From: Paucilactobacillus hokkaidonensis JCM 18461
Lineage (GTDB): Bacteria; Bacillota; Bacilli; Lactobacillales; Lactobacillaceae
DNA length: 64,000 nt
Direction: 5' to 3'
Assembly: GCF_000829395.1 (NCBI RefSeq)
Contig: NZ_AP014680.1
Location: 2,108,001-2,172,000 of the forward strand
In this document: in pieces, positions 52,772 to 61,212 of the stretch
How the letters are laid out: each line of letters begins with the position of its first letter
Position numbering within the stretch: position 1 is the first letter of the stretch
Program-made: the position numbers and the translations under genes
The notes under the pieces: model-generated
Database searches by the model: none
The model's input: the letters and a program-made list of their open reading frames with translations, nothing else
Told to the model about the DNA's origin: nothing

Positions 52772-53347
52772 TTACGGATGAATCACATCCCCATTTTTAT
52801 CTAACTGATGAATAATCCGAGCGGGATTACCAGCAATCACTACATCGTCACCAAACGATTTTGTAACAACTGAGCCAGCGCCAACGACCACACGGTTACC
52901 AAGAGTGACTCCCGGTAAAATTGTGACGTGGCCACCCATCCACACACTGTTTCCGACCGTAATCGGTGCACCCATCTCAACATCGGCGTCGCGACGTTTT
53001 GCATCCAATGGATGGACTGGGGTGTAAAACCCAACGTCAGGACCAATATAACAGTGATCACCAAGCGTAATTGGACATGTATCTAGCATCACCAAATTAT
53101 AATTAGCATAAAAGTGATCGCCAATATGGATGTTAAATCCATAATCAAACTGCAGACCACCCTCTACAAAAAAGTGGTCACTAGTATCAGCAAATAATTG
53201 TTGTATTCGCTGATTACGTTGGTCATTATTGTCAAGCTGGTTGATTGTAATTAATTCATGACGAATTTTTGTTCGTCGCGCGATTAATTCAGCATCAAAC
53301 TGTTTGTATGGTTGTCCAGCTGTCATTTTTTCTCGTTCAGATAACAT
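52772..53347 (-). CDS. Maltose/galactoside O-acetyltransferase-type protein
   Basis: 191 residues, left-handed beta-helix acetyltransferase. The N-terminal Maa domain (SEREKMTAGQPYKQFDAELIARR) precedes hexapeptide repeats; the catalytic His is in FYTPVHPLDAKRR, and the GNPARIIHQL end is typical. Transfers acetyl from acetyl-CoA to a sugar, probably to detoxify excess non-metabolised sugar. A cre-like site lies upstream. Confidence 0.93.
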   Translation of the reverse strand: MLSEREKMTAGQPYKQFDAELIARRTKIRHELITINQLDNNDQRNQRIQQLFADTSDHFFVEGGLQFDYGFNIHIGDHFYANYNLVMLDTCPITLGDHCYIGPDVGFYTPVHPLDAKRRDADVEMGAPITVGNSVWMGGHVTILPGVTLGNRVVVGAGSVVTKSFGDDVVIAGNPARIIHQLDKNGDVIHP

Positions 53348-53399
53348 AACATTGATAGGGTACCACTTATCTCAGCATTTGTTAAAACACATTCATCGA

Positions 53400-53413
53400 T
53401 GTAATCGTTTTCT
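53400..53413. promoter_or_regulatory. cre-like site upstream of the sugar acetyltransferase
   Basis: TGTAATCGTTTTCT differs from the CcpA consensus only at the last base. The rest of 53414-53607 is AT-rich with nothing else recognisable. Confidence 0.6.
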
Positions 53414-53607
53414 ATAAAATTAAAAGGTTCAGGTATCCGTATAGCCATACCCATTAGCGTCACTATTGAAATTTATTTATTTTTTTTGCATTTTAATGCT
53501 TTTTTACTGTTATTTCTGGCATGTTTTTTGCAAATAATGCTTTAATTTTAATTCAGTCAGATTGAAATAAAATAGGCTTTTGAAAATAGGAATTTTGCAC
53601 TGTTTTC

Positions 53608-53789
53608 GAAACGTGTTACCAGCCACACTAGCTTCGCGTCGATGTCGATTGTACTACGCCAAAAAACGGCGAGTGCAAGTCGCAAAAACTTCCATGTAAC
53701 AATAAAACTGGCAACATGATTCACAGACCCGAATCATATTGCCAGTTTTATTGTTACATTCCAGTTTCTGAACGTGGCTGGTCGCACTC
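53608..53789. repeat. Long-hairpin repeat element R14 (extended)
   Basis: GAAACGTGTTACCAGCC to GGCTGGTCGCACTC; inner ATGTAACAATAAAACTGGC / GCCAGTTTTATTGTTACAT arms. About 57 nt longer than its counterpart R16 because of an extra GC-richer segment near 53626-53684. Confidence 0.85.
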
Positions 53790-53796
53790 TATTTTT

Positions 53797-53922
53797 GAAA
53801 CGCGTTCGCAGGCCCAGGGGTCTGGGGCTAAATCAGAACCGAGCATCAATAAATCACAAACCAATTTATCAATGCTCGGTTCTGACTTAGCCTACGACTC
53901 CTTAGCGGGCCTGCTCACACTC
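53797..53922. repeat. Long-hairpin repeat element R15
   Basis: GAAACGCGTTCGC to GCTCACACTC; type A with outer AGGCCC / GGGCCT, core GGGGCTAAATCAGAACC / GGTTCTGACTTAGCC. Ends one base before the transporter stop codon. With R14 it fills 53608-53922. Confidence 0.88.
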
Positions 53923-53923
53923 T

Positions 53924-55405
53924 TTATACTAATGTATCAACCTTTTTATTCATTTTAATCTCATAATGTCGCAATATTCTTGAAATTGTAAACGTCAAAA
54001 TGAAGTACAACACCATCGTAATAAAAATTGGAATCACTCCGCGATAAGTATCAGCTTGAACAATCTTTAACTGATAGATCATGTCTGACACACCGATGAT
54101 TGAAACAATCGAAGTTTCCTTAATTAAGGAAACAAATTCATTCCCCAGTGCTGGCCAGATATTCCGGATTGCTTGTGGCAACACGACACTGTACATTGTT
54201 GTGTGCGCGCTCATCCCTAAACTCCGAGCAGCTTCCTTTTGTCCTTTATCAATAGATATAATGCCACCACGGATAACTTCACAGACGTACGCACCACTAT
54301 TGAGTGATACCGCAATGATACCTGATATTAATGCAGGAATATTTACAATAACACCTAATCCGAAGTAAACAAACAAAATCTGAACCATTAGCGGTGTACC
54401 TCGGACAAATTCAACATAGGCCGTTGCCAGCCACTTCAATGCCTTAATTTTTGATAATCGCATAAAGGCCAACAAAATACCGATCAAAAATCCGGCAATC
54501 ACTGATACAAAACTGATGCCGACAGTATATTTAACTCCTAAAGCAAAGTATTTCCAATAATGCCACATTGATGTATTAACTGAATTAACTTTCATGTAAG
54601 AACCAGCCGTCTTCAAATACTTATTTTGAATCCAGTGATGTGAATTGATTTTTTTAAGCGATTTATTAACCGCATTTTTTAATGTTGTTGAACCCTTTTG
54701 AAAAGCAATTGCATTCCCCATCTCGGAAGCAGACGTTTTAAAGTGCCCATTAATCGCCACTAACTGCGAATCATTTTTAGCATACGCTTCTGCGGATGCT
54801 TGGTCTTTGGCCACACCATCAACCTTATGTGTCTTTAGCGCCATAATTAAGTCAGTGGCATTATCCATTCCTTTGACTTTGACATTATCAATTTGCTTTT
54901 TTGATTGTGTGTATTGTAGCGTACCAGTTTCTGCACCAATCGTTTTATTATTAAATGAATTTTTATTTTTATAAATCCCTTGATCATTTTTATTAATCAA
55001 GATATATTGCCCAGCAGTGTAATATATCGAAGAAAAATCAACACTCTTTTTACGTGCAGGTGTGGGACTCATTCCTGATAAAACCATGTCAACTTTGCCA
55101 GTTTCAAGTGCAACCAACAATGAATCAAAACTCATTTTTTTGATTACTAGCTTGACACCTAGATCTTTTGCAATTTGTTTACCAATTTCAACATCCATTC
55201 CAACAATCCGTTCATGACCATGTCGATTCACCTGAAACTCATATGGTGGATAATTGGGACTCATTCCTACTACCAGGGCCTTTTTATCCTGAACCTTAGC
55301 CAATGAATCATCGTTTGTTGCTGCATGAGCTGTAACATTGCCTAAAGCACCAATCATGCTGACAATCAAAACTATTATTGCTAATCCTTGATATACTCGT
55401 TTCAT
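53924..55405 (-). CDS. Amino-acid ABC transporter, fused substrate-binding and permease protein (copy 1)
   Basis: 493 residues. Signal peptide to about residue 29, family 3 solute-binding domain (residues about 40-270, with GMSPNYPPYEF and VDFSSIYYTAGQY), then a GlnP-type permease of about five helices with the EAARSLGMSAHTTMYSVVLPQAI loop. Similar to GlnPH of Lactococcus, but with one binding domain. No ATPase gene is adjacent. The permease half is nearly identical to that of copy 2. Confidence 0.93.
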   Translation of the reverse strand: MKRVYQGLAIIVLIVSMIGALGNVTAHAATNDDSLAKVQDKKALVVGMSPNYPPYEFQVNRHGHERIVGMDVEIGKQIAKDLGVKLVIKKMSFDSLLVALETGKVDMVLSGMSPTPARKKSVDFSSIYYTAGQYILINKNDQGIYKNKNSFNNKTIGAETGTLQYTQSKKQIDNVKVKGMDNATDLIMALKTHKVDGVAKDQASAEAYAKNDSQLVAINGHFKTSASEMGNAIAFQKGSTTLKNAVNKSLKKINSHHWIQNKYLKTAGSYMKVNSVNTSMWHYWKYFALGVKYTVGISFVSVIAGFLIGILLAFMRLSKIKALKWLATAYVEFVRGTPLMVQILFVYFGLGVIVNIPALISGIIAVSLNSGAYVCEVIRGGIISIDKGQKEAARSLGMSAHTTMYSVVLPQAIRNIWPALGNEFVSLIKETSIVSIIGVSDMIYQLKIVQADTYRGVIPIFITMVLYFILTFTISRILRHYEIKMNKKVDTLV

Positions 55406-55543
55406 TTAAACCCCTCCTCGATTGATTTCAATACATTTTATCATACAACATCATGGTTATTTATACAATATAATCTGAACAATTGAATAAAAATAATCAG
55501 TTTAGCCTACACTACTTATCTGTGATCAGTTGCATCCGAATTT

Positions 55544-55667
55544 GAAACGTGTTCCCAGCCACAAAAACTTCCATGTAACAATAAAACTGGCAACATGATT
55601 CACAGACCGAATCATATTGCCAATTTTACCGTTACATTCCAGTTTCTGAACGTGGCTGATCGCACTC
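55544..55667. repeat. Long-hairpin repeat element R16
   Basis: GAAACGTGTTCCCAGCC to GGCTGATCGCACTC; inner ATGTAACAATAAAACTGGC and near-complement. Counterpart of R14 without the extra segment. Confidence 0.85.
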
Positions 55668-55674
55668 TATTTTT

Positions 55675-55802
55675 GAAACGTGTTCGCAGAAGTAGGGATC
55701 TAGGGCTAAACCAAAAATAGCAATCAATAAATTCATAAACCGAATTTATCAATCGCTATTTCTGGCTTAGCCTACGATCTCTGAGCGTTCCTGCTCACAC
55801 TC
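55675..55802. repeat. Long-hairpin repeat element R17
   Basis: GAAACGTGTTCGCAG to CTGCTCACACTC; type A with core CTAGGGCTAAACC / GGCTTAGCCTACG and inner AAAAATAGCAATCAATAAATT and its complement. Ends one base before the stop codon of copy 2. R16 and R17 fill most of the 398-bp gap between the two transporter genes. Confidence 0.88.
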
Positions 55803-55803
55803 T

Positions 55804-57336
55804 CTATACTAACGTATCAACCTTTTTATTCATTTTAATCTCATAATGTCTCAATATTCTTGAAATTGTAAATGTCAAAATGAAGTACAGCACCATTGTA
55901 ATGAAGATCGGTATTACTCCACGATAAGTATCGGCTTGAACAATCTTCAACTGATAAATCATATCTGACACACCGATGATTGAAACAATTGAAGTTTCCT
56001 TAATTAAGGAAACAAATTCATTACCCAATGCTGGCCAGATATTCCGGATTGCTTGTGGTAACACAACACTGTACATTGTATCATGTGCATTCATTCCGAG
56101 ACTCCGTGCCGCTTCCTTTTGTCCTTTATCAATAGATATAATGCCACCACGAATAACTTCACAGACATACGCACCACTATTTAACGACACAGCGATAATA
56201 CCAGAAAGCAATGCCGGGATATTAACGATCACTCCCAAACCAAAGTAGACAAATAAAATCTGGACCATCAATGGCGTACCACGGACAAATTCAACATACG
56301 CAGTTCCTAACCACTTTAATATTCTTAATTTTGATAAACGCATGAAAGCTAATAAAATACCTAGAATAAATCCAGCAACAACTGAAACCGCACTGACTCC
56401 AATTGTGTATTCAACCCCTGTAGCAAAGTACTTCCAGTAGTGCCACATTGATGTATTTGCTGTATTAACCTTCATATAAGAACCAGCGGTCTTCAAATAC
56501 TTCTTTTCTACCAAATTTTGAGACTTGATGGAATCAATTGATTTATTAACTTGTGTGCGCAATGAGGTTGATCCTTTTGCAAGAGCAACCACATCACTGG
56601 TTTCTGATGAACCAAGCTTAAACTTACCATCTTTAGCAACAATACTAGAATCATTTTTAGCATACGCTTCGGCAGTTGGCTGATCTAATACAACCCCATC
56701 TACTTTATGGGTCTTAAGGGCAATAACAAGGTCAGAAACTTGTTCCATTCCTTTAACCTTTGCATTTTTAGCTTGTTTTTTAGCAATATTATATGGTAAT
56801 GATCCAGTTTGAGCGCCCAGTGTTTTACCACTAAAAGATGTCATGTCTTTGTAAACACCTTTGTCTGCTTTATTAACGAGGATGTACTGACCGGCTTTAT
56901 AATATGACTTGGAGAAATCAACACTCTTTGCCCGCTTGGCAGTTGGATTAACTCCAGAAATAACCATGTCGACTTTACCTGTTTGCAAAGCGACTAGTAA
57001 CGAATCAAACGACATTTTTTTGATAACCAACTTAACGCCCATATCTTTGGCAATCTTTTTGGCAATCTCAACATCCATCCCGACAACCTTACCCTTTGCC
57101 ATAAATTCATATGGTGGATAATCAGGACTGGTTCCTAAGACAATTTCGCCTTTTTGCTTAATCTTGGCTAACGAATCTTCTTGCCCAGTCGTAATTGCAC
57201 TAGATGATGACGAGCTAGCCTGGCTTGAAGAATTGGATTCATTAGTCGCAGCATTAGCTGAGCCAGATAATATTGGTAGAACTAGCAACACACTCAACAA
57301 GGCGAGTGTCAGTCCTTTTAATACTTTTTTGATCAT
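55804..57336 (-). CDS. Amino-acid ABC transporter, fused substrate-binding and permease protein (copy 2)
   Basis: 510 residues from MIKKVLKGLTLAL (GTGGAGG upstream); an earlier start would lengthen the signal peptide without a ribosome-binding site. Same layout as copy 1, plus a Ser-rich linker after the signal peptide. The binding domains have diverged clearly, while the permease halves are almost the same, pointing to two substrates feeding one kind of channel or to gene conversion. No ATPase nearby. Confidence 0.93.
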   Translation of the reverse strand: MIKKVLKGLTLALLSVLLVLPILSGSANAATNESNSSSQASSSSSSAITTGQEDSLAKIKQKGEIVLGTSPDYPPYEFMAKGKVVGMDVEIAKKIAKDMGVKLVIKKMSFDSLLVALQTGKVDMVISGVNPTAKRAKSVDFSKSYYKAGQYILVNKADKGVYKDMTSFSGKTLGAQTGSLPYNIAKKQAKNAKVKGMEQVSDLVIALKTHKVDGVVLDQPTAEAYAKNDSSIVAKDGKFKLGSSETSDVVALAKGSTSLRTQVNKSIDSIKSQNLVEKKYLKTAGSYMKVNTANTSMWHYWKYFATGVEYTIGVSAVSVVAGFILGILLAFMRLSKLRILKWLGTAYVEFVRGTPLMVQILFVYFGLGVIVNIPALLSGIIAVSLNSGAYVCEVIRGGIISIDKGQKEAARSLGMNAHDTMYSVVLPQAIRNIWPALGNEFVSLIKETSIVSIIGVSDMIYQLKIVQADTYRGVIPIFITMVLYFILTFTISRILRHYEIKMNKKVDTLV

Positions 57337-57490
57337 TTTTACTTCCTCCACTTTAAAAGTCAACGCTTTCTAGTATACTCAATGGTGTTTATTTATGCAA
57401 TACAATGAAGGAAAGTGAATAAAGCTTATTTTATACACGGGTTTGGGCTAATTAATTTCAAAACTAGGCTCATTTTTTTATAGATGAAAA

Positions 57491-57610
57491 GCGTAAACGG
57501 TCGCAACGTCCTAATGTGTAAGAAAAGGATAAAGATACAGATCCGTTTTTCGAATCAGTATCTTTATCCTTTTCTTACACCACGGACATTTACCGTGGCT
57601 GTTTACGCTC
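57491..57610. repeat. Long-hairpin repeat element R18 (variant ends)
   Basis: AGCGTAAAC at the left and GTTTACGCT at the right form perfect terminal inverted repeats; the inner GTGTAAGAAAAGGATAAAGATAC and complement make a long stem. Same design as the other elements, but the ends differ from GAGTGTGAGC. Between the ammonium transporter and copy 2 of the fused transporter, both on the minus strand. Confidence 0.75.
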
Positions 57611-57640
57611 TGCAATAATAACCGTGCCCACACCGTTATT

Positions 57641-58963
57641 TTAATTTCTGTTCCAATTATTATGCATTTTGAATTGATTATTCAGTTTTGCTAGTTGCCC
57701 GGTGAACTCTTTTTGATAATCATTAATTTCACTATCTCGGCCAACTGTATAATCAACCTGCTCACCATGTTCACCAATATCGAGACCTTCTAATTCCTCC
57801 ACCTCTGTAACTCGCATTGGTACTACCGCTTTCAATGCAACAACAATAATTGCCACCATAACACTGACAAAAATGATTGTTACTACTGTTGCCAACAGCT
57901 GCACACCGAATAAATGCCAACCACCACCATAAAATAATCCACTCTCAGCAATACCAGAATTAACCGATTTTGTTGCCAATAATCCTGTCGCCAGGCTGCC
58001 GATAATGCCGCTGACTCCATGACAACCAAATGCATCTAAGGCATCATCAATTCCCAATTTAGGTTTTAAAACATTAACGAACAAATAACTAGCAAATGTA
58101 GCGACAATCCCGATCCAAAAAGCCCCTGCAATTGTAACGTACCCAGCAGCTGGAGTGATCCCAACTAACCCACACAACGTTCCGGTACAAGTACCCACTA
58201 AGGTCGGTTTACCAGTACGAAACATATCAATTAATAACCAGGTAATCATCGCGCTAGCTGTGGCAACGGTGGTCGTCATCGTAGCTTGCACAGCAATATT
58301 ATTAATTGCCAATGCACTCCCAGCATTAAACCCATACCAGCCAATCCATAAAATTGCTGTTCCAAGTAATACCCAGGGAAGATTGTAGTGTTTCGTTGTT
58401 TTCTCATAACTTAACCGGTGTCCGAGAAACATTGATAATACTAATGCTGTAACCCCAGCATCAATATGGACAACCGTTCCGCCGGCAAAATCCATTGTAC
58501 CAATGCTGGCTAATATCCCATGTGGACTCCAAACCATATGAACCATCGGATAATAGACCAAGATTGACCAGAAAACAATGAACAGCAGCAAAAACTTAAA
58601 TCGCATCCGGCCAACAACTGCCCCTACAAATAATGCCGGTGTAATAATCGCAAACATCATTTGAAAAATCGAGTACAATCCGACCGGAATCTTGGTAGCA
58701 GTTAAACTGGTTAAATTTATCCCTTGATGAAAGAAATGATGCAAGTTTCCAACAATGCCAGCGTAATTACCACTAAATGAAAGTGTATATCCAAATGCAA
58801 TCCATAGGAGAATCGCTAATCCACAGATAAAGAAGACCGATAACATCGTATTAACAACATTTCGTTTCGAGACTAGGCCACCATAGAAAAACGCCAAACC
58901 AGGTGTCATAAACAACACTAAAATACTCGCAATAACCAAAAAAGATGTGTTTGCTGCGTTCAT
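57641..58963 (-). CDS. amtB: Ammonium transporter
   Basis: 440 residues from MNAANTSFLV (AAGGGAGCGGG upstream). Eleven membrane segments; FYGGLVSKRNVVNTM, FAGGTVVHIDAGVTALV and the second pore His in DAFGCHGVSGIIGSLATG are those of Amt/MEP channels. The C-terminal EGLDIGEHGEQVDY is the segment that contacts GlnK, yet no PII gene is adjacent. Confidence 0.95.
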   Translation of the reverse strand: MNAANTSFLVIASILVLFMTPGLAFFYGGLVSKRNVVNTMLSVFFICGLAILLWIAFGYTLSFSGNYAGIVGNLHHFFHQGINLTSLTATKIPVGLYSIFQMMFAIITPALFVGAVVGRMRFKFLLLFIVFWSILVYYPMVHMVWSPHGILASIGTMDFAGGTVVHIDAGVTALVLSMFLGHRLSYEKTTKHYNLPWVLLGTAILWIGWYGFNAGSALAINNIAVQATMTTTVATASAMITWLLIDMFRTGKPTLVGTCTGTLCGLVGITPAAGYVTIAGAFWIGIVATFASYLFVNVLKPKLGIDDALDAFGCHGVSGIIGSLATGLLATKSVNSGIAESGLFYGGGWHLFGVQLLATVVTIIFVSVMVAIIVVALKAVVPMRVTEVEELEGLDIGEHGEQVDYTVGRDSEINDYQKEFTGQLAKLNNQFKMHNNWNRN

Positions 58964-59126
58964 AGATCCCGCTCCCTTATACAAATTAGATTTAATGTAA
59001 GGAAATATAACATCAAATTTCAAGATAGTCAAATTTTTATTTTGTTTTTTACAGTTTTAAATTTAAATCAGCACCGCTACCATTGCTATGGTAGTATTTA
59101 TTCAAGTGTTATGTTTTATAACATAT

Positions 59127-59162
59127 ACAAAAAGACCTCAACTATTTAAGAGTTAAGATCCC
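59127..59162 (-). terminator. Terminator after lrgB
   Basis: Imperfect stem GATCTTAACT / AGTTGAGGTC with G-U pairs and a T-run on the minus strand. Confidence 0.6.
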
Positions 59163-59186
59163 AAAATTAATTAATATTTTAAATTT

Positions 59187-59915
59187 TCACAATCCGATAA
59201 AATGGGCAAATGTTGGTACGATCAAATCAACAACCACCCCAATAACCACCACCGCAATTGAGGCCATTGATCCTTCAATGGATCCCATTTCAAGTGCTTT
59301 TGCAGATCCAACAGTATGCCCTGCCGTTCCTAATCCAAGGCCAGTACCAATTCTTGACTTATCAAGTCGGAAAAACTTAACTAGCCAATCGCCAAGAGCA
59401 TAAATGATAACAGCATTTAAAATCACAGCCATCGCTGTAATTGAAAAGTTACCACCAATCGCAGTTGAAATTGGTAAAGCAATCGCAGTAGTGGCAGCCT
59501 GTGGCAGCATAGCAGCTATTGCCGAATCATCTAATCCAAACATCTTAGCTGTTCCTAAGATTAAGAATAACGAAATCACAGAACCAATAATCAGTGACAA
59601 AATAATTTCAAACCAATATTTTTTAACAATATCATTGCGCTTGTATAATGGAATAGCGAACGCAATTGTAGCGGGGTTTAGAAACCAAAAGATAATATCT
59701 CCACCCGGTTTATAAAATTTTGTATACGCTTGAATCGTTGTTGTTCCCATTAATTTTCCTAAAATTATCACGACAATAATACCCAAGACCATCCCAACAA
59801 ATAATGGTTGAAATAAAAAAAATCCTTTACCAACTTTGAATAGCCATTGACCAATTAGGTACACGGCAATTGAAATAAAGATACCAAAAATTGGTTGCGC
59901 TAGTGTGGTTTCCAT
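59187..59915 (-). CDS. lrgB: LrgB family membrane protein
   Basis: 242 residues, seven or more membrane helices; LPQAATTAIALPIS and GLGLGTAGHTVGSAKALEMG are the family signatures. With LrgA it was first described as an antiholin-type murein hydrolase regulator; in Bacillus and streptococci the pair acts as a pyruvate transporter under LytSR-type control. Two bases after lrgA. Confidence 0.93.
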   Translation of the reverse strand: METTLAQPIFGIFISIAVYLIGQWLFKVGKGFFLFQPLFVGMVLGIIVVIILGKLMGTTTIQAYTKFYKPGGDIIFWFLNPATIAFAIPLYKRNDIVKKYWFEIILSLIIGSVISLFLILGTAKMFGLDDSAIAAMLPQAATTAIALPISTAIGGNFSITAMAVILNAVIIYALGDWLVKFFRLDKSRIGTGLGLGTAGHTVGSAKALEMGSIEGSMASIAVVVIGVVVDLIVPTFAHFIGL

Positions 59916-59917
59916 AA

Positions 59918-60370
59918 TTAGTTCACGCTCCTTTTCAACTCATTTTCCTTTTCTTCTGGTGTCTCACTCGGTCGTTTCGAAATTTTATTTCTCAATGAGA
60001 TTAATATCCAGGCTGTGTATGCCGTTACCACCAGCATCAGTACAGTTGAAATAATTACAACTGAAACAATCTGTAGCCCTTCGCTTTTCATAATATCCAA
60101 ACTGCTAGCTAGCGACACCCCTGAAGGAACAAATAAAAATCCAATTAAACTAATCATAAATCCGCCAAAATTATCCACCCATTCTAATTTCACAATATGA
60201 AACGTTAATAACAAATACAATAAAACTAACCCAATGACTGGAGTCGGCACTGGAAAATTTGCTGGAAATAATGGTGAAATCAAACTAGAGACAAATAATA
60301 CACATGCAAAAATACCCATTTGAATTAAAATTGGTGCTGATTTCTTTTCATTGTTCTTTTGTTTATCCAT
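59918..60370 (-). CDS. lrgA: LrgA family membrane protein
   Basis: 150 residues, four membrane segments, charged C-terminal tail. FPANFPVPTPVIGLVLLYLLL and FGGFMISLIGFLFVPSGVSL match LrgA/CidA. Partner of LrgB; the TTCCTCCTC complement upstream gives a good GAGGAGG ribosome-binding site. Confidence 0.92.
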   Translation of the reverse strand: MDKQKNNEKKSAPILIQMGIFACVLFVSSLISPLFPANFPVPTPVIGLVLLYLLLTFHIVKLEWVDNFGGFMISLIGFLFVPSGVSLASSLDIMKSEGLQIVSVVIISTVLMLVVTAYTAWILISLRNKISKRPSETPEEKENELKRSVN

Positions 60371-60411
60371 TATTTTTCCTCCTCATTTTTATCACCCTAA
60401 TTGTACAAAAA

Positions 60412-60440
60412 AACCGCTAAAGCAAACGCTTTTAGCGGTT
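60412..60440 (-). terminator. Terminator between lytSR and lrgAB
   Basis: AACCGCTAAA / TTTAGCGGTT stem around AGCAAACGC with a T-run on the minus strand. It means lrgAB has a separate promoter, as expected if LytR activates it. Confidence 0.88.
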
Positions 60441-60489
60441 AATTAACAATTTATGCAGCTCAAATGCCCTTCATCGATTGTGAAATACC

Positions 60490-61212
60490 CTACATGCCCA
60501 ATGCACGTTTCATTGCATTCACGAATGAACGACTAACTGGAACTTTGTTATCATCTGTCATCGTTAATTCATAGGTGTGATTAAAGCTTGGTTCGGTGGC
60601 CTTAACTTCATTTAAATTTATCAGAAAACTACGATGCACTTGTAAAAATTGATGTGGATCCAATAAATTTTGGAAATGAACAAGTGCTTGCTTGGTACGA
60701 AATTGATCTCGCTTGGTTACAACAATTAAATCACCGTTTTCCACATACACGGTAATAATATCCTGTTTATTAATCACTCGTGTCTTATCCTCGCTGGTGA
60801 TTGATATCCGTGGGTTATTATGGCTTTTATTCGCATCATCACTACCTTCAATATTGGTACTTGCTCCTTTTTCAATTGCTTCGTCAACTCGAGATTGCTC
60901 AAAAGGTTTCAAAATATAATCGAGAGCATTAGCATTGAAGGCATCTAAAGCGTATTGATCGTATGCTGTTGCAAAAATAATTTGTGGACGTTTAGATATC
61001 TTTTTAATCTGATCCGCTAATTCAAATCCATTTTCATCCCCTAATTGGATATCTAAAAAGATCAAGTCAATTTGTTTGCTTACGATCAGTTGCTTCGCGT
61101 TACCAATTGAATCTGCCTCTAAAATAGATCCCACATTTTTATTTTGAGCTAATAAATATTTTAATTCTCCCCGTGCAAGGGGTTCATCATCAACAATTAA
61201 AACTTGCATCAT
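60490..61212 (-). CDS. lytR: LytTR-type response regulator
   Basis: 240 residues. Receiver domain with phospho-acceptor Asp in IDLIFLDIQLGDENG and the acidic pair in VDDEPLARGEL; C-terminal LytTR DNA-binding domain (about 135-240) with FLQVHRSFLINLNEV. Stop-start overlap with the kinase (four bases). Likely target: lrgAB just downstream. Confidence 0.94.
   Translation of the reverse strand: MMQVLIVDDEPLARGELKYLLAQNKNVGSILEADSIGNAKQLIVSKQIDLIFLDIQLGDENGFELADQIKKISKRPQIIFATAYDQYALDAFNANALDYILKPFEQSRVDEAIEKGASTNIEGSDDANKSHNNPRISITSEDKTRVINKQDIITVYVENGDLIVVTKRDQFRTKQALVHFQNLLDPHQFLQVHRSFLINLNEVKATEPSFNHTYELTMTDDNKVPVSRSFVNAMKRALGM

Noticed and set aside
5982-57610. The hairpin elements as integron attC sites
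   Set aside because: Like attC sites they have conserved ends and variable stems, but they do not separate single promoterless cassettes, they lie between operons of core metabolism on both strands, and no integron integrase is present.
5982-57610. The hairpin elements as a CRISPR array
   Set aside because: Copies are palindromic, over 110 nt long, scattered over 50 kb and not separated by regular spacers; no cas genes are seen.
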